Made by a program: the position numbers and the translations under genes | Part shown: one piece after another, positions 46,876-55,718 of the stretch | How the letters are laid out: the number at the start of each line of letters is the position of its first letter | Numbering within the stretch: position 1 is the first letter of the stretch | Notes under the pieces: generated by a model | Told to the model about the DNA's origin: nothing | Databases searched by the model: none | The model's input: the letters and a program-made list of their open reading frames with translations, nothing else | DNA from: Desulfosporosinus lacus DSM 15449 | GTDB taxonomy: Bacteria > Bacillota > Desulfitobacteriia > Desulfitobacteriales > Desulfitobacteriaceae | Assembly: GCF_900129935.1 (NCBI RefSeq) | Contig: NZ_FQXJ01000004.1 | Coordinates: 372,001-436,000, forward strand | DNA: 64,000 bases | Reading direction: 5' to 3'

Positions 46876-47502
46876 TTAACCAATAACCTCTTTAGCTCGA
46901 GCTAAAATTAGCTGATTCGATTTATCCGCCTCGTCTTGCAACACTAGGATCTTATCTCGGACTTTTTGAAGAAATGTCTCATCCTTGATTGAACTCAGAT
47001 TAATCTTAACGTTGAAAATCGCACCTTGAAAACCTGCATAAGCTGTGACTCCAGAAACTGCAGCATCGCAGGCAGTGTTTGGATTACCGATTGTTAAGAC
47101 CTTTAGCGAAAGTTTTAAGACTTCTACGCAGGACTCCGCTACTTTAAGGGGCAGCAGTGTTGCCTGTTTTGTTGCCTCTTGTATTTTTTCTGACCTTAGA
47201 CTTTTCTCGGCATCTGTTTCCTTAGGTAATTTATAGGCCTTCATGACCTCATCAAAGGCATTCGTATCCCCATCAACATAGTCCATTAAATCATTCTTTA
47301 AGGCCAGCCCTTTTTGCTTAATTTGAGTTATCTCATCTTGAACACTACTAAACTTAGGCTTACCTTCTGTAAAATTACAAACCATGATGCTCAATGCTGC
47401 CCCTAATGATCCAGCAAGAGCGGCCGTACTCCCGCCGCCAGGTGCTGCTGAATTACTCGCTAACTCTTCAACAAATCCACACACTGTCTTGTTGACTAAC
47501 AT
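46876..47502 (-). CDS. fchA: Cyclodeaminase/cyclohydrolase family protein (FchA/FTCD C-terminal type)
   Basis: 208 residues. Helical folate enzyme family with the N-terminal signature NSAAPGGGSTAALAGSLGAA. Family members deaminate 5-formimino-THF to methenyl-THF, or act as methenyl-THF cyclohydrolase. Lies 254 bp downstream of the formimidoyltransferase gene, so the cyclodeaminase role is likely. The spacer carries short TTCGAAC-type repeats and no gene. Confidence 0.88.
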   Translation of the reverse strand: MLVNKTVCGFVEELASNSAAPGGGSTAALAGSLGAALSIMVCNFTEGKPKFSSVQDEITQIKQKGLALKNDLMDYVDGDTNAFDEVMKAYKLPKETDAEKSLRSEKIQEATKQATLLPLKVAESCVEVLKLSLKVLTIGNPNTACDAAVSGVTAYAGFQGAIFNVKINLSSIKDETFLQKVRDKILVLQDEADKSNQLILARAKEVIG

Positions 47503-47756
47503 TAATTCTACCCCCTAATCAATGTTCGTTGTTCGATATTCGATAATTTTACTTCAGATCATCTGAAGTTTAGAAACCAATCTAATTTACTATGATATTA
47601 ATCTAATTGTAAGACTCCCCCACCAAAGTCTTAATGTTCAACTTTAGTTGCATGAGTTAACTGTAAAACACTTTTAACATCTGGAACCTTAAAAACTTTG
47701 AGCTGTAAACCAATCTTCGATCTTTAAACTTCGAACTTCGAAATTCTAACCTCGAG

Positions 47757-48656
47757 TTAGTCTTCCGTTAGATTCTCTTCAAAAACCTGTTTGCGGTCAA
47801 AGTTTTCTAAACGCAAATAAAACTCAGCGACATCCAGGAGCGCCTGCAAAGGAGTGACTCCCACTAATTCACTGCCAATGATACTCACGCCATACCGAGC
47901 TGCTTCAGATTTCACAGTCTCAAAAACCCGAAACAATGGGGTGCCTGTGTAATTAACCATATTAATAGACACCTGGGCGACATCTCGATCCTCCAGCATT
48001 ACTCCCATTGCTCGAACATACTTGAATCCTCCTTTGACCTCGCGGATGGAATCGGCAATTTTTTTAGCAATACTGAGATCATTCGTGCCAAGATTAATAT
48101 TGTAGGCCACCAAGAATTGCCGTGCACCAACTACTGTAGCACCGGCAGTTGGATGCAGTTTAGGTTGACCGTAATCAGGATGGCGTTCAGGTTTACTTAT
48201 TTCCTCTTTAAGCCCTTCATACTCCCCTTTTCTAACATCAGGAAGCCTTCTTCTGCTCGGCACTTTAGCTGCTTCCTCATACAAATAAACAGGAATACCC
48301 AACTTATCGGCAATCTCAGAACCAAGATCGTTGGCCAACTGAACACATTCTTCCATGCTAACCTCTTTAACGGGAATAAACGGGATGACATCAGTCGCAC
48401 CTACCCGCGGATGCCCACCTTGCTGTTGCTCCATGTCAATTAATTCGCACGCTTTGGCACAGGCGTTAAAGGCGGCAAGCTTAACGCTCTGGGGTTCCCC
48501 CACAAAGGTTACGACCGTACGATTATGGCTTGCGTCAGGCTTAACATCAAGAAGTTTTACCCCCTTGACCTTTTTAACCTCCCCTGCGATAGCCTCAATA
48601 ACTTCTGGACGACGCCCCTCACTAAAATTTGGTACACATTCAACGAGTTTTCCCAT
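47757..48656 (-). CDS. ftcD: Glutamate formimidoyltransferase
   Basis: 299 residues. Transfers the formimino group of formiminoglutamate (from histidine or purine breakdown) to THF. N-terminal domain LVECVPNFSEGRRPEVIEAI, folate site region DASHNRTVVTFVGEPQSV and QQQGGHPRVGATDVIPFIPV. It has the formimidoyltransferase N and C domains only; the cyclodeaminase part is encoded separately by fchA. No hut genes accompany it in the window. Confidence 0.94.
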   Translation of the reverse strand: MGKLVECVPNFSEGRRPEVIEAIAGEVKKVKGVKLLDVKPDASHNRTVVTFVGEPQSVKLAAFNACAKACELIDMEQQQGGHPRVGATDVIPFIPVKEVSMEECVQLANDLGSEIADKLGIPVYLYEEAAKVPSRRRLPDVRKGEYEGLKEEISKPERHPDYGQPKLHPTAGATVVGARQFLVAYNINLGTNDLSIAKKIADSIREVKGGFKYVRAMGVMLEDRDVAQVSINMVNYTGTPLFRVFETVKSEAARYGVSIIGSELVGVTPLQALLDVAEFYLRLENFDRKQVFEENLTED

Positions 48657-48830
48657 TGCATTTTGACCCCTCTCTATAATTATAGGTTTTTTTACTCCAA
48701 CCTAAGTTCCAGCCTTAGTCCTTATATCTGCAAATATAACCAAAGCTAATTCCCCTTTGATGTCTTATGTATCTATATAAATACTGCCCTTTTTCTGACC
48801 TTAGAGAAAAGACAGTCCATTTCTTCATAT

Positions 48831-49697
48831 TTATATAGAAAGCTTAAGCAGAGCAACCCCAGCTAAGACAAGTATAACTCCAATGATTTTTCGTTTCAAA
48901 TTCCATCTCTCTTTGAGAATTACAATGCCAACGAGTATTGTTAGAACCGTAGATGTTTGGGCAAGGGGTCCAACCACTGAAAGGTCTCCGCCATATTTAT
49001 AGGCTGCATAAAGTGCTAACGTAGAAATCATTTGGAAGACAGCGCTTAAGAGAATAATCAAAGTGTTTTTTTGTGGTTTTAAAAAATATCTTATATTTCC
49101 GAACGTCTTAGGAATAAAAATCACCGTAAAGATTGCTGGAATTATGTAGACAGCTACTTGATATAAGACCACCGAGAAAGAGTTTAGAGCAATCTTATCC
49201 AATGCATAAGCAGCACTAATTAAAAGAGAGTAGATCAGGGTGTAGAGGTGAGGTCTCCCAAAGCTCTTAAAGCCCCTTTATTCCAATATATTATAATTAA
49301 GCCCCCAAAAATAAGGCCGATGCCCAGGAAATTACTTAAATTGACCGTTTCTCCAAAGAGAAAGATTCCCAAATACCAAAAACCAGATTGATCGTGTTGT
49401 CGCAATGGTTTCAACCTGGCTGACCTCAGTACTCTTTAAGGCATTATAATATAAAACCATACAAACCGTATAAAAAACACTTGAAAGTATAACCACCAAC
49501 CACAGCTCTAGACTATTCGTGATACTAGGCTTCTCCACCCAAAGGAGTGGAATGCTGAGAACCCCACAACAAATAGGAAAAATGCACTAAAGGCCGCAGG
49601 ATCAGCATCTTGATCCTTAACGCCTGTTTTTGGATAATCTTAGAGGCTGAATTTGCGAAAATATAGATTAAAACTAATTGAAACCAATCTAAAGACA
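48831..49697 (-). pseudogene. Broken EamA/DMT-family transporter
   Basis: A ten-helix transporter gene split over several frames. It starts at ATG 49697 (MSLDWFQLVLIYIFANSASK), shifts frame near 49630 (then DADPAAFSAFFLFVVGFSAF) and again near 49540 (ELWLVVILSSVFYTVCMVLY). It shifts once more near 49400-49335, and a last intact part runs MDKIALNSFSVVLYQVAVYI to GVILVLAGVALLKLSI at 48831. At least three indels; not functional. Confidence 0.85.
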
Positions 49698-49750
49698 TTA
49701 TGTATCCTCTTTCGGTAAAGTAATCCAATCCGTCCAATTCTACGCCAAAT

Positions 49751-49798
49751 GACAAAAACCTTCTTTTCAAGCAATGTGCTTAAAAGAAGGTTTTTGTC
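49751..49798. terminator. Terminator at the end of the nif operon
   Basis: Seventeen-bp perfect stem GACAAAAACCTTCTTTT/AAAAGAAGGTTTTTGTC with a 14-nt loop, 16 nt after the nifV stop codon. Confidence 0.85.
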
Positions 49799-49813
49799 GT
49801 TTCTTTTGACCTG

Positions 49814-50929
49814 TCATGAGCTTAACACGATTCCTAAGATTTCTTCTTCCTCCAAGGGCCTGTTCAACTGATGAACTTTATCGAGGGTTTTCCCTAACAG
49901 TTCATTAACCGTGTCATGATCATAGTTCATTCCTCTTGATTTGAGCAGCCGAACAACGTTCTTAAACTTGGTGTCCTTGCCAAAGGCAGCAGAGTGCTTT
50001 CTGCCTACACTCTCCGGCGGAAAAGTCTGGTAGTTAGCATAGTCCTTCTGTATCCCGTCAATGTGAATGGAAGACGTATGGGTAAAAACGTCAGCTCCAA
50101 TAATCGGTTTTGCGCGAGGTATCTTACGGTCAGTTGCTGAACTTACAATCGAGGCAATTGAATTTAAGTGTTTAAAATCAAGTCCCACCTCTCGCTTGAG
50201 ACAGTATTTCAGAGCAACCGCAACTTCTTCGAGGGCAGCATTACCAGTTCTCTCGCCTAAACCTCCAACCGTGACACTTACCGCTTTAAAGCCTGCCTGA
50301 ACCGCTGCCAGAGAATTAGCCGTCGCCATTCCTAAGTCGTTATGAGCGTGAAATTCTAAAGGAATCCTCGATCTCCTCGTCAAATCCTGCAGAGTAAAAA
50401 AAACGTTCAAGGGGTCCATAATCCCCAGGGTATCAGCAAACCTTATTCTATCAACCCCTAATTTTTTGGCCTCTGTAATAATCTCTTTCAGAAAATTTAT
50501 ATCTGCTCGACTGGCATCTTCCATTCCGAGAACGATATAGCCAACTTCTTGCTTGGCATTACGCACACATTGACCCATCTGATCAAGCAGCCAAGCCCGA
50601 TCCTTATTTAACTTATGCTTAATTTGTTGTTCCGAAGTGGGAATAGAAATGGCGACTCCCTCAACCCCTGTTCGATAACTTGCCAAAAGATCCGATAAAA
50701 CGACTCGATTCCAAGTGATTAACCGAACTGGCAGATTTAGAGCGGCTAGTTGTGAAATTTTCTTAGCTTCGGCAGCACCCATAGCAGGTACTCCTACTTC
50801 CAGCTCATCGATCCCTGCGTCCACCAAAGCCCGTGCAATCATTTCTTTCTCTGGCCAACCGAACGCGACTCCGGGAGCTTGCTCACCATCTCTCAGGGTT
50901 GTATCACATAATAAAACCCGTTGCTCCAT
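49814..50929 (-). CDS. nifV: Homocitrate synthase NifV
   Basis: 371 residues. Condenses acetyl-CoA and 2-oxoglutarate to homocitrate, the organic ligand of FeMo-co. Start LLCDTTLRDGEQAPGVAF is the alpha-isopropylmalate/homocitrate synthase signature. VGVPAMGAAEAKKI follows, and the metal site HAHND appears as EFHAHNDLGMATANSL. Last gene of the nif operon, 25 nt after nifB. Confidence 0.94.
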   Translation of the reverse strand: MEQRVLLCDTTLRDGEQAPGVAFGWPEKEMIARALVDAGIDELEVGVPAMGAAEAKKISQLAALNLPVRLITWNRVVLSDLLASYRTGVEGVAISIPTSEQQIKHKLNKDRAWLLDQMGQCVRNAKQEVGYIVLGMEDASRADINFLKEIITEAKKLGVDRIRFADTLGIMDPLNVFFTLQDLTRRSRIPLEFHAHNDLGMATANSLAAVQAGFKAVSVTVGGLGERTGNAALEEVAVALKYCLKREVGLDFKHLNSIASIVSSATDRKIPRAKPIIGADVFTHTSSIHIDGIQKDYANYQTFPPESVGRKHSAAFGKDTKFKNVVRLLKSRGMNYDHDTVNELLGKTLDKVHQLNRPLEEEEILGIVLSS

Positions 50930-50954
50930 CTTGAATTTAACCCCTTTCTAATCA

Positions 50955-51791
50955 TCAGACCAAACCAATTGCGTCAGCACGGCATTGTTGACAGTGCATC
51001 ATTTGAGGAAGAATTGAGCCTAGGATGCTTCGGTAATTTTTAATTAGCTCTTTGGGGGGAGCCATATTATGAGCGAGCTTTCCTTGAGGGATTAGAGGCA
51101 GCAAATTGTGAATATGCGCTCCTCGTTTTTTAACTTCTAAAGCTAAACTATATAAAAGATGCTCATTGACCCCAGGAATAACCACAGTATTGACCTTCAG
51201 CGTCATTCCGGCCTTGGACGCTTGCTCAAGTCCTAATAATTGATTATTGATCAGTACCCTTGCAGCATCAGGACCAATCATTTTCTTTCCTTCCCAGTGT
51301 ACATGACTATATATTTTAGCACCCACTTGCTCGTCTAGGGTATTGATGGTTACCGTAACATGAGAAACTCCAATCTCCAGCATTTCAGCAAGTTTTTCCG
51401 GTAAAAGAAGTCCATTGGTACTCAGGCAAAGCGTCATATCCGGAAAGTTTTCTTTCACCTTTCTCATAGATTCAAACGTTTCTTGATTGGCTAAGGGTTC
51501 TCCAGGACCCGCAATTCCTACAACTGTTAGTTGAGATCCTATTGCAGAGGATTTTGCCTTAAGGACTGTTTCGATCGCCTCATCTGAGTTAATTACCTTA
51601 CTTGTTACTCCCGGACGTGATTCGTTGGCACAATCAAATTTGCGCACACAATAATTACAAGATATATTACACTCCGGAGCTACCGCTAAGTGTATCCGTC
51701 CGGTTTTTCCATGCCCGGAGGTTGAGAAACAAGGATGTCCTTGATTTAAATTTGGTCCAGTCATATTAGCATGATTACATTCTCTATGCAT
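50955..51791 (-). CDS. nifB: FeMo-cofactor biosynthesis protein NifB (short form)
   Basis: 278 residues from ATG 51791 (GGGAGAG 6 nt upstream). Radical SAM enzyme that fuses Fe-S clusters and inserts carbide to make NifB-co. Motif CNISCNYC in LAVAPECNISCNYCVRKFDC, then VVGIAGPGEPLANQETF. It has no C-terminal NifX-like domain, as in many Firmicutes and archaea; the window has a separate nifX. Preceded by a 366-bp spacer with tandem stem-loops. Confidence 0.95.
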   Translation of the reverse strand: MHRECNHANMTGPNLNQGHPCFSTSGHGKTGRIHLAVAPECNISCNYCVRKFDCANESRPGVTSKVINSDEAIETVLKAKSSAIGSQLTVVGIAGPGEPLANQETFESMRKVKENFPDMTLCLSTNGLLLPEKLAEMLEIGVSHVTVTINTLDEQVGAKIYSHVHWEGKKMIGPDAARVLINNQLLGLEQASKAGMTLKVNTVVIPGVNEHLLYSLALEVKKRGAHIHNLLPLIPQGKLAHNMAPPKELIKNYRSILGSILPQMMHCQQCRADAIGLV

Positions 51792-51914
51792 ATTAATCTC
51801 TCCCATCGTTCATCTTATTTGTTAATTCACTTTTTAAGAGTCCTACTGCAATACGTAGATTCATCGCCTCAAACACGACACCTTGCCTACACGGCATCTA
51901 GCCAACCATAGTGC

Positions 51915-52030
51915 TGCTCTAACCTCAACCATCCTTGTTGTGTCATGGTGGTGTTCTAATCTCAACCGTCCTTGGTTGAGTCACGACGATGCTCTAATCT
52001 TAACCATCTTGGTTTGGATGATGACCGTAG
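51915..52030 (-). repeat. Three tandem ~37-nt stem-loop repeats upstream of nifB
   Basis: On the minus strand three successive units each contain a small stem (AACC-AAGAT-GGTT, CAACC-AAGGA-CGGTTG, CAAC-AAGGAT-GTTG-like). Each is followed by AGATTAGAGCA or AGGTTAGAGCA and a TGAC tail. The units differ by several bases, so the stems are kept while the sequence drifts. They lie in the nif transcript between fdx and nifB. No convincing gene covers them. Confidence 0.65.
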
Positions 52031-52157
52031 GGAGTTTTATACTCGGAATACTAATTCCGCAATAGCGGCCTCACAGTGAATACATCCCCTTTCCAAGCCT
52101 AGCAGCGCACACATACACTCAGTTGAACTCGCGCCTCGAACTTCGCTTTTCGCAAAA

Positions 52158-52427
52158 TCAAGCTGATTTTGCCTTAAACGTATACGCGCGTCGAACGCAG
52201 ATCTTACCACAAGATTGACAACCAATACATTGATCCTTATTAACAATCTTGGCAACGTGACGTTCTGTCCCCTCATCATCTTCGAAACTTTCCAGACCTA
52301 AGCATTCCTGGACACATAATTTCACACATCGTCCGCATCCCAGGCACAAAGCCTTATCGATTTCTTCTACAAATTTTGGAGTCCAGGGTAATCCCCCAAA
52401 AGTTTTATATATTAAAATGTCACTCAA
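52158..52427 (-). CDS. Nif-associated 2[4Fe-4S] ferredoxin (ferredoxin III type)
   Basis: 89 residues. Two cluster motifs: CLGCGRCVKLC (residues about 29-39, then ECLGL) and CIGCQSCGKIC (about 69-79). The N-terminus MSDILIYKTFGGLPWTPKFV matches the nif-specific ferredoxin III family. Probable electron donor for FeMo-co synthesis (NifB) or nitrogenase. The stop codon sits inside a GCAAAATCA/TGATTTTGC hairpin (52152-52172). Confidence 0.92.
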   Translation of the reverse strand: MSDILIYKTFGGLPWTPKFVEEIDKALCLGCGRCVKLCVQECLGLESFEDDEGTERHVAKIVNKDQCIGCQSCGKICVRRAYTFKAKSA

Positions 52428-52505
52428 TTTTGTCCATCCTCCTTCTCGATGAGTCCTTAGTTACTTCGATTTCTCCGTTCTTTCTCAAACTTAAGCACTT
52501 TAATC

Positions 52506-52907
52506 CTAGAAAAACTTAATACTTGAAACGGCCTCAGCCTTAGCACTTTTTCCAAGTTTCTTTTTTAACCAGGGCGGCAGCTTTTTGGATTGCAACAATT
52601 TATTCAGCCTGTTAAGTTCATCATCAATATTCGTTCCTTCCGGTACTTTCAAAGGATGAATACCGCTTTGCACTAACCGGGCTGCTGCGGGGCCGCCGAT
52701 CTGGGTGCAGTACACAATGGCACACTTTTTAAGCATCTTAATTCGCACATCAACTTTATCTTCGGATTCCTCCATATCTTCAGCGGCAAGGGATGTATGG
52801 ATAATCTCTTGCGGTTCCTCCGTGAATTTATACATCTCAAATGAAGGAGATGAAGCAAAATGCGAGTCAATGGTTTTTCCGTCGCTACTAGCAAAGGCTA
52901 CCAGCAT
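52506..52907 (-). CDS. nifX: FeMo-cofactor carrier NifX family protein
   Basis: 133 residues from ATG 52907 with a perfect AAAGGAGG. Dinitrogenase iron-molybdenum cofactor domain: MLVAFASSDGKTIDSHFASS, FEMYKF, IVYCTQIGGPAAARLVQSGI and HPLKVPEGT. It has a C-terminal extension (LLQSKKLPPWLKKKLGKSAK) also seen in NifX of other nif operons. Carries NifB-co or VK-cluster between NifB and NifEN. Confidence 0.92.
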   Translation of the reverse strand: MLVAFASSDGKTIDSHFASSPSFEMYKFTEEPQEIIHTSLAAEDMEESEDKVDVRIKMLKKCAIVYCTQIGGPAAARLVQSGIHPLKVPEGTNIDDELNRLNKLLQSKKLPPWLKKKLGKSAKAEAVSSIKFF

Positions 52908-53045
52908 ACTAATACCTCCTTTTAATCTCTAAAGATCTCTTTTTCCCCCAATCATTAGCATCAGCCAGTGATATTAAGGCCCTTTGGTAATAAGCCATTA
53001 TCAAATCTACCCCTATGGAAGCAAGGGAATTTGAAGGGTCGGCTC

Positions 53046-54341
53046 TTAACTCAGTGAATTTAACATATCAAACAAAAACTGCTGAGTACCTTCATACCCA
53101 ATCCAACGTTTTTGTGGATAACCGGCACGATCAAAAACTGGTAACCCCGCTCGGAGATGAGGAACTTTAAGCATTCCTGCAGCTTGCCGTCCGTTGGAAT
53201 TGGCAATGATCAAATCACAATCTGCGGCCCTTTCCTCCAGAATCTCCAGGTCACCTACTTCTACAGGAAAAGGTAAAGATAAGGTATTACCGCTTCCTTG
53301 GGACGCCGACAAGGCTACAGAAATTTCCGAACCAACCTCGACCAAGCATGAGCCCAGACTATACAAAAGATCCATCTCTAGGGCTATGGCAATCTTTTGA
53401 CCGCCAAGTTGGTCATGATAATCTGCCAGGGTATCCAATAAACGGCTTCTTTGGCGCAAAAGCCTTTCCGGTATCGTCTTACCCGATATCTTAGCCAAGG
53501 TTAAGATGAAGGTATCTGTTGCAGTCAAACCAGTTAATGATGGAATATTAAAATGAGGGATCTGGTAAGTTTTCTTCAGGAATTCTCCGGCCTTTTCCAT
53601 ACTTAGCCCAAAGGAAAAGCAAGCCTTACATTCCGGCAAGCGCTGAAACTCTTCGATCAGCGTTCCACCTTGTACCACCGGTGCAGCCTCCAGTTCAGCA
53701 TGACCATCCAATGAAATCGAAAGATCAGGAACCGTAATCACCCTATATCCGAAGCTCTTGACAATCTCTTTTAGTTCATCCACATCCCCAGGCGTTAAAT
53801 GACAGCCAGGCAAGAGCGCAACAGAAGGAGCATCGTTAAAATCCGCAAGTCCCAGGGACTTAGTCTTGTTGGTCTTTCCGGCTAAGGTCATGAGCAGAGC
53901 CTCCACCGTTCGCTGATAACCCTCTTGCATAGAACCGATATAGTCTGGTGTACTGGCCAGCACCACTGGCAGATCCTCTAAATCCGGACGTTCTAAACGC
54001 AAACTGGCCAGAGCACTTACCATGTCATCTCCATAGGTTTCCGTGAGACCCGAACTCATAACTCCAATAATTTGAGGCTTGTATTTATCCGCCGCCACGG
54101 CAATTCCTTTCTTAAGATGATCCCACCCCCCAAAAATGACTGACTCCTCCAATAAAGCGGTTGAATTAAGGGGAATGGGTTCCTTATAATGCCTGGAAAG
54201 CTGTAAGCGGATAAATGACGAACATCCTTGAGAGCCATGAAGTAATGCCAGAAGTCCATTGACACCCAGAAAGGCCAGAGTGGCTCCTAAGGCAGGGCTG
54301 TTTTTCTGAGGGTTCCCATTATAATGTCTTAGCTTAGTCAT
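53046..54341 (-). CDS. nifN: Nitrogenase cofactor scaffold subunit NifN
   Basis: 431 residues. Beta-like half of the NifEN scaffold that matures the FeMo-co precursor. Opening PALGATLAFLGVNGLLALLH, GSQGCSSFIRLQLSRHYKEP and ESVIFGGWDHLKKGI are typical. Overlaps the end of nifE by 8 nt. Confidence 0.94.
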   Translation of the reverse strand: MTKLRHYNGNPQKNSPALGATLAFLGVNGLLALLHGSQGCSSFIRLQLSRHYKEPIPLNSTALLEESVIFGGWDHLKKGIAVAADKYKPQIIGVMSSGLTETYGDDMVSALASLRLERPDLEDLPVVLASTPDYIGSMQEGYQRTVEALLMTLAGKTNKTKSLGLADFNDAPSVALLPGCHLTPGDVDELKEIVKSFGYRVITVPDLSISLDGHAELEAAPVVQGGTLIEEFQRLPECKACFSFGLSMEKAGEFLKKTYQIPHFNIPSLTGLTATDTFILTLAKISGKTIPERLLRQRSRLLDTLADYHDQLGGQKIAIALEMDLLYSLGSCLVEVGSEISVALSASQGSGNTLSLPFPVEVGDLEILEERAADCDLIIANSNGRQAAGMLKVPHLRAGLPVFDRAGYPQKRWIGYEGTQQFLFDMLNSLS

Positions 54342-55701
54342 CTAGTTCACCCTCTCTTGGCGGGAATTCCCGTTTTAAATGTCCCCAAACAGGACTAAGC
54401 ACTGTGCGAGCTAAGGTCTCTGCGAAGGTAATCATCCCCTGATAACCTGCATAAGGAAGTTTTCGTCCATGGTTAATATCCAAAAAAGGAGTTCTTGTTT
54501 TATGGGCCAGATACTTTGTTTTCCCTCCAGCCACGATCAGGTCCGGTTTCTTCTCAGCAATAATCTTGAGAAAGCCCGCTGAACTTGTGTCTTCGATGAT
54601 CTGGGCCGAAGGATCCATCAATTCTTTCATACGCTGGAAATCTTCAGGTGTCGAGTTTTGGGTTCCTCCAGCTAAGATATTGATCCCTAATTCAGCCAAG
54701 GTCGACACCATCGACCAAGTTTTAACCCCGCCCGTGAATAAGATGGCCTGTTTATTCTCAAGCAACTTTTTATAGCCTGCAATGGTTTTACGTGTTTGGT
54801 CTTCTTTCTTTTGAACATAGACTAAAGTTCTCTCTACTAAATCAGGATCACCCAGTGCTTTGGCAATCTTAATCAGCGTTTCAGAGGTGTCATGAATCCC
54901 GTAAAATGAGCCTTCCATAAAGGGTATGCCATAGCGAATTTCCATTTTCCGGACTAAGTTGGTCAAGCTTTTAGAGCAGATAAGCACATTAAGACTGGCT
55001 CTGTGAGCTGAACGCAAGTCATCAAACTTGGCATCCCCTGTAATAGCTGTTTGAAGGGTAATTCCTAAGTTTTTTAAATCGGGTAAAACCCCCCAAAGAT
55101 CTCCGGCAATGTTATATTCTCCGATCAGGTTAATGGAAAGGGGTATTTTCTCATCCGAACCGGCAGCGGTTCCTATAACCCGATCATATAAGACCTCCCC
55201 CGCAATACGATTTCCAATATTCTTATCTCCCAAAAAGCCGGGACAATTAACGGCAATCACCGGAATAGTCAGTTCAGCTTCCGCTTCCCGGCAAACCTTC
55301 TCCACGTCATCCCCTATTAATGAAGAGACACAGGTTGCATAGACAAAGATTGCTTTCGGATTATGTCTCGCCGCGATTTCCAAGATAGACTTTTTAAGCT
55401 TAATCTCTCCGCCGTAGATTACATCATTTTCCATGATATCTGTGGTCAGTCCCCGTCGGTACAGTTGGGAACCGGAGGAGCGAGCTCCTCTGTTATCCCA
55501 AGAGTTCCCGGCACAGGCAATCGGTCCATGAACAAGGTGGGCTACGTCAGTAATTGGCATGAGCACAACTCGCGCCCCGTCATAAGCGCAACTTCTCTCT
55601 GCACCTTCGCCGGGCAGGGCCTTCATGCATAATTTAGGCGAACCGGCATCCGACATGCATTCTTTATCTTTGAGATCCAATTTTGTAAGATTGGTAAACA
55701 C
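54334..55701 (-). CDS. nifE: Nitrogenase cofactor scaffold subunit NifE
   Basis: 455 residues, GTG start with AGGGG close by. Alpha-like half of NifEN. Cluster-ligand regions RSCAYDGARVVLMPITDVAH, HGPIACAGNSW and CVSSLIGDD. Lies 17 nt after nifK and overlaps nifN. Confidence 0.95.
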   Translation of the reverse strand: MFTNLTKLDLKDKECMSDAGSPKLCMKALPGEGAERSCAYDGARVVLMPITDVAHLVHGPIACAGNSWDNRGARSSGSQLYRRGLTTDIMENDVIYGGEIKLKKSILEIAARHNPKAIFVYATCVSSLIGDDVEKVCREAEAELTIPVIAVNCPGFLGDKNIGNRIAGEVLYDRVIGTAAGSDEKIPLSINLIGEYNIAGDLWGVLPDLKNLGITLQTAITGDAKFDDLRSAHRASLNVLICSKSLTNLVRKMEIRYGIPFMEGSFYGIHDTSETLIKIAKALGDPDLVERTLVYVQKKEDQTRKTIAGYKKLLENKQAILFTGGVKTWSMVSTLAELGINILAGGTQNSTPEDFQRMKELMDPSAQIIEDTSSAGFLKIIAEKKPDLIVAGGKTKYLAHKTRTPFLDINHGRKLPYAGYQGMITFAETLARTVLSPVWGHLKREFPPREGELDD

Positions 55702-55718
55702 AAAGACCCCTCCCTTCT

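Noticed and set aside
52037-52279. 80-codon frame overlapping the nif ferredoxin
   Set aside because: Most of it is the ferredoxin gene read in the wrong frame; only the last 25 codons lie outside it.
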